Shown here in pieces: positions 1-8,180 of a stretch of DNA of 64,000 nt. The translations under genes were made by a program, and so were the position numbers. This DNA comes from Chryseobacterium tagetis (GTDB lineage: Bacteria > Bacteroidota > Bacteroidia > Flavobacteriales > Weeksellaceae), in NCBI RefSeq assembly GCF_016735585.2, contig NZ_JAERSE020000001.1:62001-126000 (forward strand), written 5' to 3'. Below the pieces are notes generated by a model. The model had not been told where the DNA came from. It made no database searches and saw nothing but the letters and a program-made list of their open reading frames with translations. Every line of letters starts with the position of its first letter. Position 1 is the first letter of the stretch.

Positions 1-2
1 GA

Positions 3-1823
3 AATCTGGTTTTTATTGGTGATGTTAATAATATAGCTAAAGATCCTATTACTATAGCAGATTTTTATGAAATGAATAAACAAGAAAATATTGAAGAGTC
101 TGAAAATGATAATAATCTTGAAGTTCCTAATTTTTTAAATAATGACGGTAAAGTAGTTTCGAAAGATAATCAGTTTGGTGCATTACAATATTCTAAATCA
201 AAAAAAACATTTTCCATAACAGCTTTTTCCATTTTTAATAATGCACAATTAGATAAATATTCTACAACAAGAAGAACTGTTTTAGATTCACAAGCTCAAA
301 ATTTAAATTTTTTTGAAAAAAAAGGTGAGAATAATAAAGGCTTTTTAGGAACAACACAGATAAAAGCAAGGAAAGTTTTTAATAATGATAGCTTCCTGTT
401 TTATAATTTTGGGTATACTCCGATAAATGATGATTTTAACCAAGATATTAATAGATCTTCTAATGATATAAATTTATATCATATCAATAATAATATAAAA
501 AGTAGAAGCTTAGGTAATTTTATTTCATGGAATATCAATCATGGTAATAACAAGATTATTTTTGCTTTAAGCCAGTTAAATAAAACCTATTCTGGCGGTT
601 TGAATATTGAATCTAATAAAAACTTATTTTTAACGAATAATGATTTTTTAACACAGAACTATGATATCAATTCTAATAAATATGCAGTAGATTTTTATCT
701 GAAAAATAAAAATAAAATAATTAATTTTAATATTAGCTCTGGATTTTCATATAAAAAAGAAAAGTCTTTATTAGAAGAATTTACTTCCTTAGCTAATGAA
801 ACCAGAAATCTTACCCTTCACCATTTTAATAGTGATATTACAGTTTATAGAAAGCTAGGCAGATTTGATTTTTCAGGATCCTTAAGTTCAAATTTTATTC
901 ATTTAAATGAATATGAAAAACATTATTTTGAGAACAAAGCCAAACTGAAATATCTTCCTGATTCGAAAGTTAATTCGGAATATAGTATTGAATATCAGTC
1001 TAAATATAATTTTCCTGATATAAGATTTCTTCAAAATAATAATTTGTATTCTAAAGATTTAATATTTTATCAAAATGCGACTATTTTTCCTAATGTTTTA
1101 AGTAAAACAGAAAATTACCAATTTATATGGAATCGATTTAACTTTGATAAAGGGAATATGTGGTTATTTGTATTACTATATCAAAATACCAATCCTGCTT
1201 TTACAACGAATGTTACCAATTATGGAGATTTTTCTAAATCTGAAAATCTTATTGGTGCTTATAATCATAGATGGACTTTTTTACTTTCCAATGATCACAA
1301 ATTCCGTAAAAATTTCAATTTAAAATCAAAATTTGTAAGTGTCTTTAATAATAACGAAAATTTCATTAATAATAACAGAAATGTGACATCTATTCAGAAT
1401 TTTGAATTATCACAAAAACTATCATCCAATTTTAAAAATAAGGTAATTCAATTTGATATTGGATATACATTTACTAAATCTATTTTTGATCAAAGCTTTT
1501 ATAATGTTAAATCATATCAGAATTATTATAAGTTTTCTTTGGGAGTCAGAGCAAATATAATGAAAGAATGGATGGGGAATCTGTTAGGAGAATATTTAAT
1601 ACAAAATACTGAAAAAAATTCTCAGAACAATTTCTTATTAGGAGGACAAGTCTCATATAGAAAAGAAAAAACTCAATTAGAATATAGTCTTCAGTTTAAC
1701 AATATTTTAAATCTCAATTCTTTTAATTACATCAATAGTGTAGTAAATCAATTGGGTACGGACGAATATTCCACGATTGCTTTACATGGTTATTTTTTAG
1801 CAGGACTGAAATTAAATTTTTAA
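3..1823 (+). CDS. outer-membrane beta-barrel protein (TonB-receptor-like), 5' end outside window
   Basis: The reading frame is already open at the first base, and codons 3-71 contain no stop, so the gene starts upstream of the window. Its first Met here (position 72) is probably internal. The visible 607 residues are rich in Asn, Phe, Tyr, Ser and Lys, with alternating polar and aromatic stretches typical of a large outer-membrane barrel. The last residues (AGLKLNF) end in Phe, as barrels do. The early segment (FIGDVNNIAKDPITIADFYE) resembles the region just before the barrel in flavobacterial TonB-dependent-receptor-like proteins. No plug domain, TonB box or signal peptide can be seen because the N terminus is missing. 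The gene is visibly more AT-rich than its neighbours. The substrate cannot be inferred. A structural barrel without transport function is an alternative. Confidence 0.7.
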   Translation, partial: NLVFIGDVNNIAKDPITIADFYEMNKQENIEESENDNNLEVPNFLNNDGKVVSKDNQFGALQYSKSKKTFSITAFSIFNNAQLDKYSTTRRTVLDSQAQNLNFFEKKGENNKGFLGTTQIKARKVFNNDSFLFYNFGYTPINDDFNQDINRSSNDINLYHINNNIKSRSLGNFISWNINHGNNKIIFALSQLNKTYSGGLNIESNKNLFLTNNDFLTQNYDINSNKYAVDFYLKNKNKIINFNISSGFSYKKEKSLLEEFTSLANETRNLTLHHFNSDITVYRKLGRFDFSGSLSSNFIHLNEYEKHYFENKAKLKYLPDSKVNSEYSIEYQSKYNFPDIRFLQNNNLYSKDLIFYQNATIFPNVLSKTENYQFIWNRFNFDKGNMWLFVLLYQNTNPAFTTNVTNYGDFSKSENLIGAYNHRWTFLLSNDHKFRKNFNLKSKFVSVFNNNENFINNNRNVTSIQNFELSQKLSSNFKNKVIQFDIGYTFTKSIFDQSFYNVKSYQNYYKFSLGVRANIMKEWMGNLLGEYLIQNTEKNSQNNFLLGGQVSYRKEKTQLEYSLQFNNILNLNSFNYINSVVNQLGTDEYSTIALHGYFLAGLKLNF

Positions 1824-1883
1824 ATATTTATTTAGAATTTGTGAGTTGATTCTTGAAAAGCTATTTTTGAAAAAAAATAATAT

Positions 1884-2888
1884 TTGGATACCTCACTTAC
1901 TATTATTATTGCCATATTTAACCGAAAAGATGAACTTTTCGAGCTTCTCAATTCACTGACTTTTCAAACCAATAAAGCTTTTGAAATCATTATTGTAGAT
2001 GATGGTTCTCTTATTGATCTGAAACCTACTATTGAGAACTTTAATGGGATTTTAGATATTAAATATTTCAGAAAAGATAATTCAGGGCCAGGTTTGTCGA
2101 GAAATTACGGAGCGAAAAGAGCTGCCAATGACTGGCTGGTTTTTGTAGACAGTGATGTAATTGTAGAAAAAGACTATATCGAAAACATTAAAAAAGATAT
2201 TCTAAAAATTCCTTGTGATGCTTTTGGTGGAGCAGATAAGGCACATAAAGGCTTTAATCTGATGCAGAAAGCAATCTCTTACTCTATGACATCGGTTTTT
2301 ACGACAGGTGGAATCAGAGGGAATAAAAAAGCGGTTTCTAAGTTTCAGCCCAGAAGTTTTAATATGGGAGTGAAGAAAGAAGTCTTTGAAAAAGTAGGAG
2401 GATTTTCAGAAATGAGAATCGGAGAAGATCCGGATCTTTCTATGACGCTTTGGGAAAATGGTTTTACAACGGCTTTTTTCGATGATATTGCCGTGTATCA
2501 TAAAAGACGGGTAGATTTTGGTAAATTCTCAAAGCAAGTCTATCAGTTTGGGTGTGCAAGACCAATTTTGAATCAGAGACATCCAAATTATGTAAAAATC
2601 TCATTTGCATTTCCTTCTTTATTCCTGTTGGGATATATATTAGGATTTATTGAATATTTTGTATTGGGAAGAGGTTTTATACTTTCGTTATTTGGATTAT
2701 ATACTTTTATGGTTTTGCTTCACGCACTTATCGTTACTAAAAATGTTGCGATTGCTGCAATGGCTGTAGTTTCTACCTATATCCAAATGTTTTCTTACGG
2801 TTACGGTTTTTTGAAGTCGTGGATTTTACTGAATGTGTTAAAAATGAAGCCGGAAGAAGCTTTCCCGAAACATTTTCATAAAAATTAA
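1884..2888 (+). CDS. family 2 glycosyltransferase, membrane-anchored
   Basis: A GT2 (GT-A fold) glycosyltransferase that should transfer a sugar from a nucleotide donor to a lipid or polysaccharide acceptor at the inner membrane. Visible motifs are the N-terminal nucleotide-binding strand (TIIIAIFNR), DDGS at residues 39-42, the metal-binding DSD at 89-91, and the GED acid/base region at 180-182. About three hydrophobic segments follow (roughly 242-260, 265-283, 287-305). The start is TTG at 1884: an in-frame TAA lies two codons upstream and no ATG lies before the catalytic domain. The 60-bp gap after the preceding barrel gene shows no terminator, so co-transcription is possible. The acceptor is unknown. 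Confidence 0.85.
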   Translation: MDTSLTIIIAIFNRKDELFELLNSLTFQTNKAFEIIIVDDGSLIDLKPTIENFNGILDIKYFRKDNSGPGLSRNYGAKRAANDWLVFVDSDVIVEKDYIENIKKDILKIPCDAFGGADKAHKGFNLMQKAISYSMTSVFTTGGIRGNKKAVSKFQPRSFNMGVKKEVFEKVGGFSEMRIGEDPDLSMTLWENGFTTAFFDDIAVYHKRRVDFGKFSKQVYQFGCARPILNQRHPNYVKISFAFPSLFLLGYILGFIEYFVLGRGFILSLFGLYTFMVLLHALIVTKNVAIAAMAVVSTYIQMFSYGYGFLKSWILLNVLKMKPEEAFPKHFHKN

Positions 2889-2898
2889 GTTGTGATTT

Positions 2899-2969
2899 GT
2901 CATTCTGACGAAGGAAGAATCTCAATATAAAAAGATTCTTCATTTCACTTCGTTACATTCAGAATGACA
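2899..2969. repeat. palindromic intergenic repeat, copy 1
   Basis: An inverted repeat of about 71 bp with ends GTCATTCTGA and TCAGAATGAC. Inside are the mirrored words GAAGAATCTC and AGATTCTTC. It lies between convergent genes. Its reverse complement closely matches the copy at 26415-26489. Confidence 0.8.
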
Positions 2970-2993
2970 GTGTAATACTATATTAAAAAAAAT

Positions 2994-3020
2994 AAAAGCT
3001 GTTGAAATTCAACAGCTTTT
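2994..3020. terminator. bidirectional intrinsic terminator
   Basis: The stem AAAAGCTGTTGAA pairs with TTCAACAGCTTTT. It is flanked by A-rich sequence on the left and a T-run on the right, so it can serve both the glycosyltransferase (+) and the PLP enzyme (-). Confidence 0.75.
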
Positions 3021-3031
3021 ATACAATAAAA

Positions 3032-4258
3032 TTAGAATATAGATATGGTTTCATGGTTGAGAACACCTGTTTTTAGCATGCATTCTCTCATTTTCGTATA
3101 TGTTCTTTCGATATCGTGATCGAGACCGATTGAAAATCTTATTAAGCCATCAGAGATTCCCATTTCAGCACGCTCTTCTTCAGGGATTTCAGAAGAAGTA
3201 GAGCTTCCGGAGCATGAGAATAATGTTTTATAAAATCCTAGACTTACCGCTAAATACCCTAGGTTTTCCTGCTGCATCATTTCCATCAGTTCGTTAGCTT
3301 TTTCAGTTGTTCCTGCATCTAACGTTAACAAACCTCCGAATCCGTATTCCTCATGCATCATACTTTTCATAAGCTCGTGGTTTTTGTGGGATTTCAAACC
3401 GGGATATACGACTCTTAATCCGTCATTTTCGAATTTTTCAGCAAGATACATCGCGTTGTGGCTGTGCTGCTTTATTCTGATATGAAGTGTTCTCAGGTTC
3501 TTCAAGATACTTGCAGAACGGAAACTGTCCATAGTAGGTCCCAATAACATACAAGCTCCTGTGTTTACATTTTTAGTATCATTAATAAATTCCTGACTCC
3601 CACAGTAAACACCACCTACTGTATCGCTGCTTCCATTGATGAATTTCGTCAAAGAATGGATCACAATATCTGCTCCCAATGAAGTAGGGGAGATCGATAA
3701 AGGTGAGAACGTATTGTCAACGATCAGTTTTAGGTTATGTTTTTTACAGATTTCAGAAAGTTTTCTAAGATCCGCAACTTCCAAAAGCGGGTTGCTTACA
3801 CTTTCGCAGTAAATAACCTTCGTATTGGGTGTAATAGCATTTTCTATAGATTCAAAATTGTTGATGTCTACAAAAGTCGTATTGATATTATAGGGAGGAA
3901 GAAAGTTCTTTAAAAAAGCATACGTTCCTCCGTAGATTGTTCTGCTTGAAATAATATGGTCTCCACTTTTGCAGATCTGCATTAAAACGGAAGTAATTGC
4001 CCCCATTCCGGATGCTGTTACGTTGGCCGTTTCTGTATTTTCCATTTTAGCCAAAGCTTGTGAAAGATACAGATTCATTGGTGAAGAATGTCTTGAATAC
4101 AGGTAACAACCGTCTGCATTTCCTTCAAAAGTATCAAACATTGTTTTTGCTGAAAGGAAAGTATAGGTGGAACTATCAGAAATAGAAGGGTTTACTCCTC
4201 CAAATTCTCCGAAATATTGTAAATCCTGAATTTCATTAGCTGCATTAAAGTGGTCCAT
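3032..4258 (-). CDS. trans-sulfuration family PLP enzyme (cystathionine/methionine gamma-lyase or gamma-synthase type)
   Basis: A cytosolic PLP-dependent Cys/Met metabolism enzyme of 408 residues, the usual family length. Visible are the Tyr/Arg cofactor-phosphate region (YLYSRH, residues 52-57), SGMGAI at 83-88, the pyridine-contacting VDNTF (Asp181), the Schiff-base lysine in SLTKFINGSSD (Lys205), and the substrate-carboxylate Arg in LIRFSIGLD. The active-site stretch IYGGTYAF keeps the catalytic Tyr109 but has Gly where classical methionine gamma-lyases such as the P. putida enzyme have Cys (YGC). An Lrp/AsnC regulator is divergent next door, as known for mdeA/mdeR in P. putida, which supports an amino-acid-responsive gamma-lyase role. 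Cystathionine gamma-lyase, gamma-synthase or O-acetylhomoserine sulfhydrylase remain possible, so no symbol is given. Confidence 0.85.
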   Translation of the reverse strand: MDHFNAANEIQDLQYFGEFGGVNPSISDSSTYTFLSAKTMFDTFEGNADGCYLYSRHSSPMNLYLSQALAKMENTETANVTASGMGAITSVLMQICKSGDHIISSRTIYGGTYAFLKNFLPPYNINTTFVDINNFESIENAITPNTKVIYCESVSNPLLEVADLRKLSEICKKHNLKLIVDNTFSPLSISPTSLGADIVIHSLTKFINGSSDTVGGVYCGSQEFINDTKNVNTGACMLLGPTMDSFRSASILKNLRTLHIRIKQHSHNAMYLAEKFENDGLRVVYPGLKSHKNHELMKSMMHEEYGFGGLLTLDAGTTEKANELMEMMQQENLGYLAVSLGFYKTLFSCSGSSTSSEIPEEERAEMGISDGLIRFSIGLDHDIERTYTKMRECMLKTGVLNHETISIF

Positions 4259-4415
4259 AGTTGTAATGATTTTTAATATGGGTAAAAATGTAAATAACTA
4301 ATGTTTTTTACAATGGTATTTTAATTATTCAGAATATAAATCTATAAAATTGAAAAAATGTAGTAATATTGTTTAAATTATGTATCGAATATAAAGTTAA
4401 GCCAAAAATATCACT

Positions 4416-4874
4416 ATGGATTTTGATGATTTAGATAAAAAACTACTGATTTATTTGCAGGAAGATGCCAAACAAACTACCAAAGAACTGTCTTATAAAC
4501 TTGGTCTTTCTGTAACGGCAGTATATGAGCGGATTAAAAAACTTGAAAAAATTGGGGTCATTTCAAAATACGTTGCTTTACTGAACCGAGATAAAATCAA
4601 TAAAAATTTTACCGTCTTATGCCATGTAAAACTAATCCAGCACAAGAAAGAATATGTAATTGAATTTGAAAAGGAAGTGGTGAATTTACCTGAAATAACG
4701 GAATGTTTTCATGTGAGCGGCGATTATGATTATATCTTGAAAATTAATGTAAAAGATATGCAGGATTACAGGAATTTTATGCTTTCCAAATTAACTACGA
4801 TTAAACATATTGCCAGTACTCACAGTTCGTTTATGATCTCTGAGGTGAAAAATACGACTGCTATTATCTTGTAA
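4416..4874 (+). CDS. Lrp/AsnC family transcriptional regulator
   Basis: A 152-residue feast/famine regulator. The N-terminal winged HTH is at about residues 4-55 (TKELSYKLGLSVTAVYERIK, the recognition part being LSVTAVYERIKKL). It is followed by the RAM ligand and oligomerisation domain, about 65-150, with the typical ECFHVSGDYDYILKI strand-turn. It is divergent from the PLP gamma-lyase across a 157-bp gap, so it probably controls that gene and itself in response to an amino acid, perhaps methionine. This is inferred from context. The start is ATG at 4416. Confidence 0.9.
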   Translation: MDFDDLDKKLLIYLQEDAKQTTKELSYKLGLSVTAVYERIKKLEKIGVISKYVALLNRDKINKNFTVLCHVKLIQHKKEYVIEFEKEVVNLPEITECFHVSGDYDYILKINVKDMQDYRNFMLSKLTTIKHIASTHSSFMISEVKNTTAIIL

Positions 4875-4905
4875 ATTACAGGAATTAAATATGATTTTAA
4901 ATTGT

Positions 4906-5937
4906 TTAGACTAAAACTCCATTTTTAGAAGAAATAGGATCCGGCAGCTCAGTTTCTCCGGTCATCTGTAAAAGATCAATTTCAATATTCCTGCAGATGG
5001 AAAGCATTGGAATATCAAACATCAGTCCTGCAAACGGATTTTCTGAATAATCACCTACTAATTCCATGATGATATAGATCCATCCGATAATAATACAAAA
5101 CGGAATGCTGTACCAGACTCCCCAAGTTCCGAGTTTGGCAAATTCGTTGACTAAACCTAAGGGAAGTAACATAATAAATAGAACATTGAAAATAAAAGCA
5201 GTACTTGCAAACTGCCTTGGTGAAGGGAATTTTTTAATTCTTTCCGCCTGTCCCTGAAAATTGTAGAATTCATTGAGGCAGTTTTGTAACTGTGTCTGGT
5301 TGAAATCTGAAATTGCTTTAATATTTTTTAAATCATTAATATCTTTTGCCTGCTGGGAAACCAAATATGTGGCAAAATTTTTATAATGAGACTGAAGTTC
5401 TGCTTCTTCTTCAGAAAGGTATTTATTAAGGAAAATCGGAGTTCTGCCATAGTCGGGAAATCCGGCCTTAATTAATCTGTTCCGTCTGTTGTTGATATGA
5501 TGGGAATGTTCTTTTTCTGCTCCAATATGTTCCCATTCGGTTGGGACTAATAATTGTTCTCTGAATGTATATAACCATGCGATATGACGGTAGACAACTT
5601 TTTTTCTGCGGTCTTCAAGATCAAAAATTCCCACTTCTTCATGATTTGTATTAAAAGCATACACCATAGAAGCAAATGAACGGCTGGAGTTTACAATTCC
5701 TCCCCAGATCTTTCTGGCTTCCCAAAGTCTGTCGTAGGCCTGATTGTTTTTAAAACCTACTAAAAAAGCTTCTGCAGTACCAATGAGCGCAACAGGAACC
5801 CAAGGAATGATCATCCATTCCCAACGGAAAAAGTGAAATAAAAAGGTGATTAAAGTACACCAAATCGAAATCCAGATAAGATGAATTCCGGAAACATTGA
5901 GAATTTGCTTGTAGTTGATGTATTTTGTGGTAATCAT
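4906..5937 (-). CDS. bestrophin family (UPF0187) anion-channel-like membrane protein
   Basis: A bestrophin-like inner-membrane protein of 343 residues from the chosen start. Family signs are the hydrophobic helices near the N terminus (IHLIWISIWCTLITFLFHFF), WVPVALIGTAEAFLVGFKNNQAYDRLWEARKIWGG, where the NxxAYDRxWEAR signature is characteristic, and C-terminal helices ending in an acidic FAGLMFDIPMLSI segment. Homologues conduct anions. The start is placed at ATG 5937 (ITTKYINYKQ) because an upstream in-frame ATG at 5988 lies against the terminator of the neighbouring gene, and the 17 extra residues do not look conserved. It appears monocistronic. Confidence 0.85.
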   Translation of the reverse strand: MITTKYINYKQILNVSGIHLIWISIWCTLITFLFHFFRWEWMIIPWVPVALIGTAEAFLVGFKNNQAYDRLWEARKIWGGIVNSSRSFASMVYAFNTNHEEVGIFDLEDRRKKVVYRHIAWLYTFREQLLVPTEWEHIGAEKEHSHHINNRRNRLIKAGFPDYGRTPIFLNKYLSEEEAELQSHYKNFATYLVSQQAKDINDLKNIKAISDFNQTQLQNCLNEFYNFQGQAERIKKFPSPRQFASTAFIFNVLFIMLLPLGLVNEFAKLGTWGVWYSIPFCIIIGWIYIIMELVGDYSENPFAGLMFDIPMLSICRNIEIDLLQMTGETELPDPISSKNGVLV

Positions 5938-5990
5938 TGGTGCGTTGATTTTTAATCCTTTATTAAAAGTAATAAAAAAATTGCACAAAA

Positions 5991-6016
5991 AAACCTCTAA
6001 AGTAATTTAGAGGTTT
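5991..6016 (-). terminator. intrinsic terminator of the E1 fusion gene
   Basis: On the minus strand AAACCTCTAAA pairs with TTTAGAGGTTT around a 4-nt loop, followed by a T-run. It lies 16 nt past the stop of the E1 gene. Confidence 0.8.
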
Positions 6017-6031
6017 AAATTTTTATCTGAA

Positions 6032-8104
6032 TTAATTGTTAAGCATTTCTTCTATTTTGCTGCTTAGTTTTTCTGCATTTGGAAGCATTTCTTTTTCCAG
6101 AACCAAGTTGATCGGAACAGCCGGAACGTCCAGTGATCCCATTGTTTCAACCGGTGCATCAAGATATCTGAAGCAGTTTTTAGAAATTCTGTGTGCGAAA
6201 GCTTCTGCAAATGAATTGTTTAATTGCTCTTCTGTTAAGACAATACATTTTCCGTGAATTTTCACTTTTTCGAAAACCAATTCTTCATCAAGAGGAATTA
6301 AAGTTCTCAAGTCAATTACTTCAACTCTTCCGTTAAAGTTTTTCACAGCTTCTTTGGCCCAGTAAACTCCCATTCCATAAGTTACTACCAATAAAGTTCT
6401 TCCTTTTTCAGTTTCTTCTTTATCAGCTTCTATGATTACTTTTCCTTTTCCGAAAGGCAAGATATAATCTTCTGCAGGTTCTATTGTTTTTGCATCTTCT
6501 GTTCCCGGAACTTTGCTCCAGTACAACCCTTTATGTTCTAGCATTACTACCGGATTCGGATCATAATAAGCTGCTTTTAATAATCCTTTGAAGTCTGCAG
6601 CGTTACTTGGATAAGCGATTTTGATTCCTTTAATATTGGCTAAAATACTTTCAACGCTTCCGCTGTGGTAAGGACCACCACCTCCGTAAGCTCCAATCGG
6701 AACACGGATGATATTGCTTACAGGGAATTTACCCTGACTTAAATAGCTTGATTTTGAAATTTCAGTAATCAACTGGTTGATTCCCGGATAGATATAATCT
6801 GCGAACTGTACTTCAACAATCGGTTTTAAACCAACCGCGCTCATACCTGTTGTAGAACCAATGATATACGCTTCCTGAATCGCTGTATTGAATACTCTTT
6901 TGCTACCGAATTTTTTTCCTAAAGTCACTGTTTCACGGAAAACTCCACCGATTCTTTCTCCGACATCCTGTCCGTAAAGAAGGGCTTCCGGATGTTTCCA
7001 CATCAATTCCTGAATGGCGTGAATAGCGGCATCTACCATTACAATTTTTTCTCCGCCTGCAGGTTCACGCGTTCCTATTTCCTCTGTAATCGGAGTTGGA
7101 GCAAAAACGTGCTGCATTACGGTTTCTGGTTTTGGATCTTCGGCGTTTTTAGCTCTTTCGAAGGCTTCTTCAGCTTCAAGACGAGCTTTTTTCGTAATTT
7201 GTTTTAACAATTCTTCATCAACACCAGATTCAAGCAATTGATTTCTTAGAATTTCTCCCGGGTCTTTTGCTCTGTGTTTGGTTAAGTCTTCTTCATCTCT
7301 ATAGAATTCTCTTCTTACTCCTGAAGTATGGTGACCGATCAAAACTGTTTTCGCACATACAACTAAAGGCTTTCTTTCTGTTCTTACAAAGTCAACAGCT
7401 TTTTTCATGGCTTCAAAGCTTTCAACGAAATCGGTTCCGTCTACTCTCATTCTGCTTAATCCTGTAAATCCTGCTACAAAATCGTAAGCATCACAAGTTC
7501 TGGCTTCTTCCTTTGTTACAGAAATTCCCCATTCATTATCCTGAACTAGGAAAATAATAGGAAGCTGGTGTAAAGCTGCAAACTGAAGCGCTTCACTCAC
7601 TTCTCCTTCTGTTACAGAATTGTCTCCAAGACTACAAACAACAACCGGATTGTTTTCAAATTGCTGTAAATTAAAGTCCTGAATGTATTTTATCCCTTGT
7701 GCAACTCCTGCAGTCGGAATTGTCTGCATTCCTGTTGCTGAGCTTTGGTGAATGATTTTTGGCTTGTCTTCATCTCTGCTCGAAGGGTGAGAGTAATAAG
7801 ATCTGCCTCCGGAAAAAGGATCATCAGCTTTTGCCAGTAATTGTAACATCAGTTGATAAGGCTCAAAACCGATTCCCAAAAGGATACTTTCGTCTCTATA
7901 ATAAGGAGAAACCCAGTCTTCTTTTTTTAGCTGATAAGCTGTTGCCAATTGAATCGCTTCGTGACCTCTTGATGTACTATGAACGTATTTGCAAATATTC
8001 CTGTTTTCTTCATAAATATCTGCCATTGCTTTAGCAAGCATCATATGGTTGTATGCTTTTAGCAGGATATCCTGAGAAACTTTTCCGTGAAGTGTATTTT
8101 CCAT
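6032..8104 (-). CDS. 2-oxoacid dehydrogenase E1, fused alpha and beta subunits
   Basis: A thiamine-diphosphate-dependent E1 of a branched-chain 2-oxoacid or pyruvate dehydrogenase complex, with both subunits on one chain of 690 residues. The alpha half is about 1-330 and has the TPP motif GDNSVTEGEVSEAL...DN at about 160-190. The beta half starts near residue 351 and carries YGQDVGE, EAYIIGSTTGMSAVGLKPI and FADYIYPGINQL. It decarboxylates the oxoacid and acylates the lipoyl group of an E2 that is not in this window. The ATG at 8104 is chosen over one nine codons upstream because a TATATTTG -7 box ends only 6 nt before it, so an upstream start would lie outside the transcript. Fused E1 is common in flavobacteria. 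Substrate choice (branched-chain versus pyruvate) is not resolved. Confidence 0.9.
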   Translation of the reverse strand: MENTLHGKVSQDILLKAYNHMMLAKAMADIYEENRNICKYVHSTSRGHEAIQLATAYQLKKEDWVSPYYRDESILLGIGFEPYQLMLQLLAKADDPFSGGRSYYSHPSSRDEDKPKIIHQSSATGMQTIPTAGVAQGIKYIQDFNLQQFENNPVVVCSLGDNSVTEGEVSEALQFAALHQLPIIFLVQDNEWGISVTKEEARTCDAYDFVAGFTGLSRMRVDGTDFVESFEAMKKAVDFVRTERKPLVVCAKTVLIGHHTSGVRREFYRDEEDLTKHRAKDPGEILRNQLLESGVDEELLKQITKKARLEAEEAFERAKNAEDPKPETVMQHVFAPTPITEEIGTREPAGGEKIVMVDAAIHAIQELMWKHPEALLYGQDVGERIGGVFRETVTLGKKFGSKRVFNTAIQEAYIIGSTTGMSAVGLKPIVEVQFADYIYPGINQLITEISKSSYLSQGKFPVSNIIRVPIGAYGGGGPYHSGSVESILANIKGIKIAYPSNAADFKGLLKAAYYDPNPVVMLEHKGLYWSKVPGTEDAKTIEPAEDYILPFGKGKVIIEADKEETEKGRTLLVVTYGMGVYWAKEAVKNFNGRVEVIDLRTLIPLDEELVFEKVKIHGKCIVLTEEQLNNSFAEAFAHRISKNCFRYLDAPVETMGSLDVPAVPINLVLEKEMLPNAEKLSSKIEEMLNN

Positions 8105-8110
8105 AGGAAG

Positions 8111-8118
8111 CAAATATA
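8111..8118 (-). promoter_or_regulatory. TAnnTTTG -7 box of the E1 gene
   Basis: The minus strand reads TATATTTG, a perfect match to the Bacteroidota -7 consensus, 6 nt before the ATG at 8104. This implies a leaderless or near-leaderless mRNA. Confidence 0.65.
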
Positions 8119-8128
8119 CATAAAAAAA

Positions 8129-8156
8129 CAAAATACTAACAAGCGTTAGTATTTTG
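8129..8156 (-). terminator. intrinsic terminator of the subtilisin gene
   Basis: A perfect 12-bp stem (CAAAATACTAAC and its complement) with a 4-nt loop. A long T-run follows on the minus strand, just after the protease stop and just before the E1 promoter. Confidence 0.8.
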
Positions 8157-8180
8157 TGTTAAATGCTATGTTTTTATTAC

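Noticed and set aside
4259..4415. SAM riboswitch or other metabolite switch upstream of the PLP gamma-lyase
   Set aside because: The 157-bp divergent gap is AT-rich and shows no recognisable SAM-riboswitch core or strong stem. An Lrp regulator explains control better.
6032..8131. Longer E1 start at 8131
   Set aside because: The upstream ATG lies before the -7 box and inside the preceding terminator hairpin.
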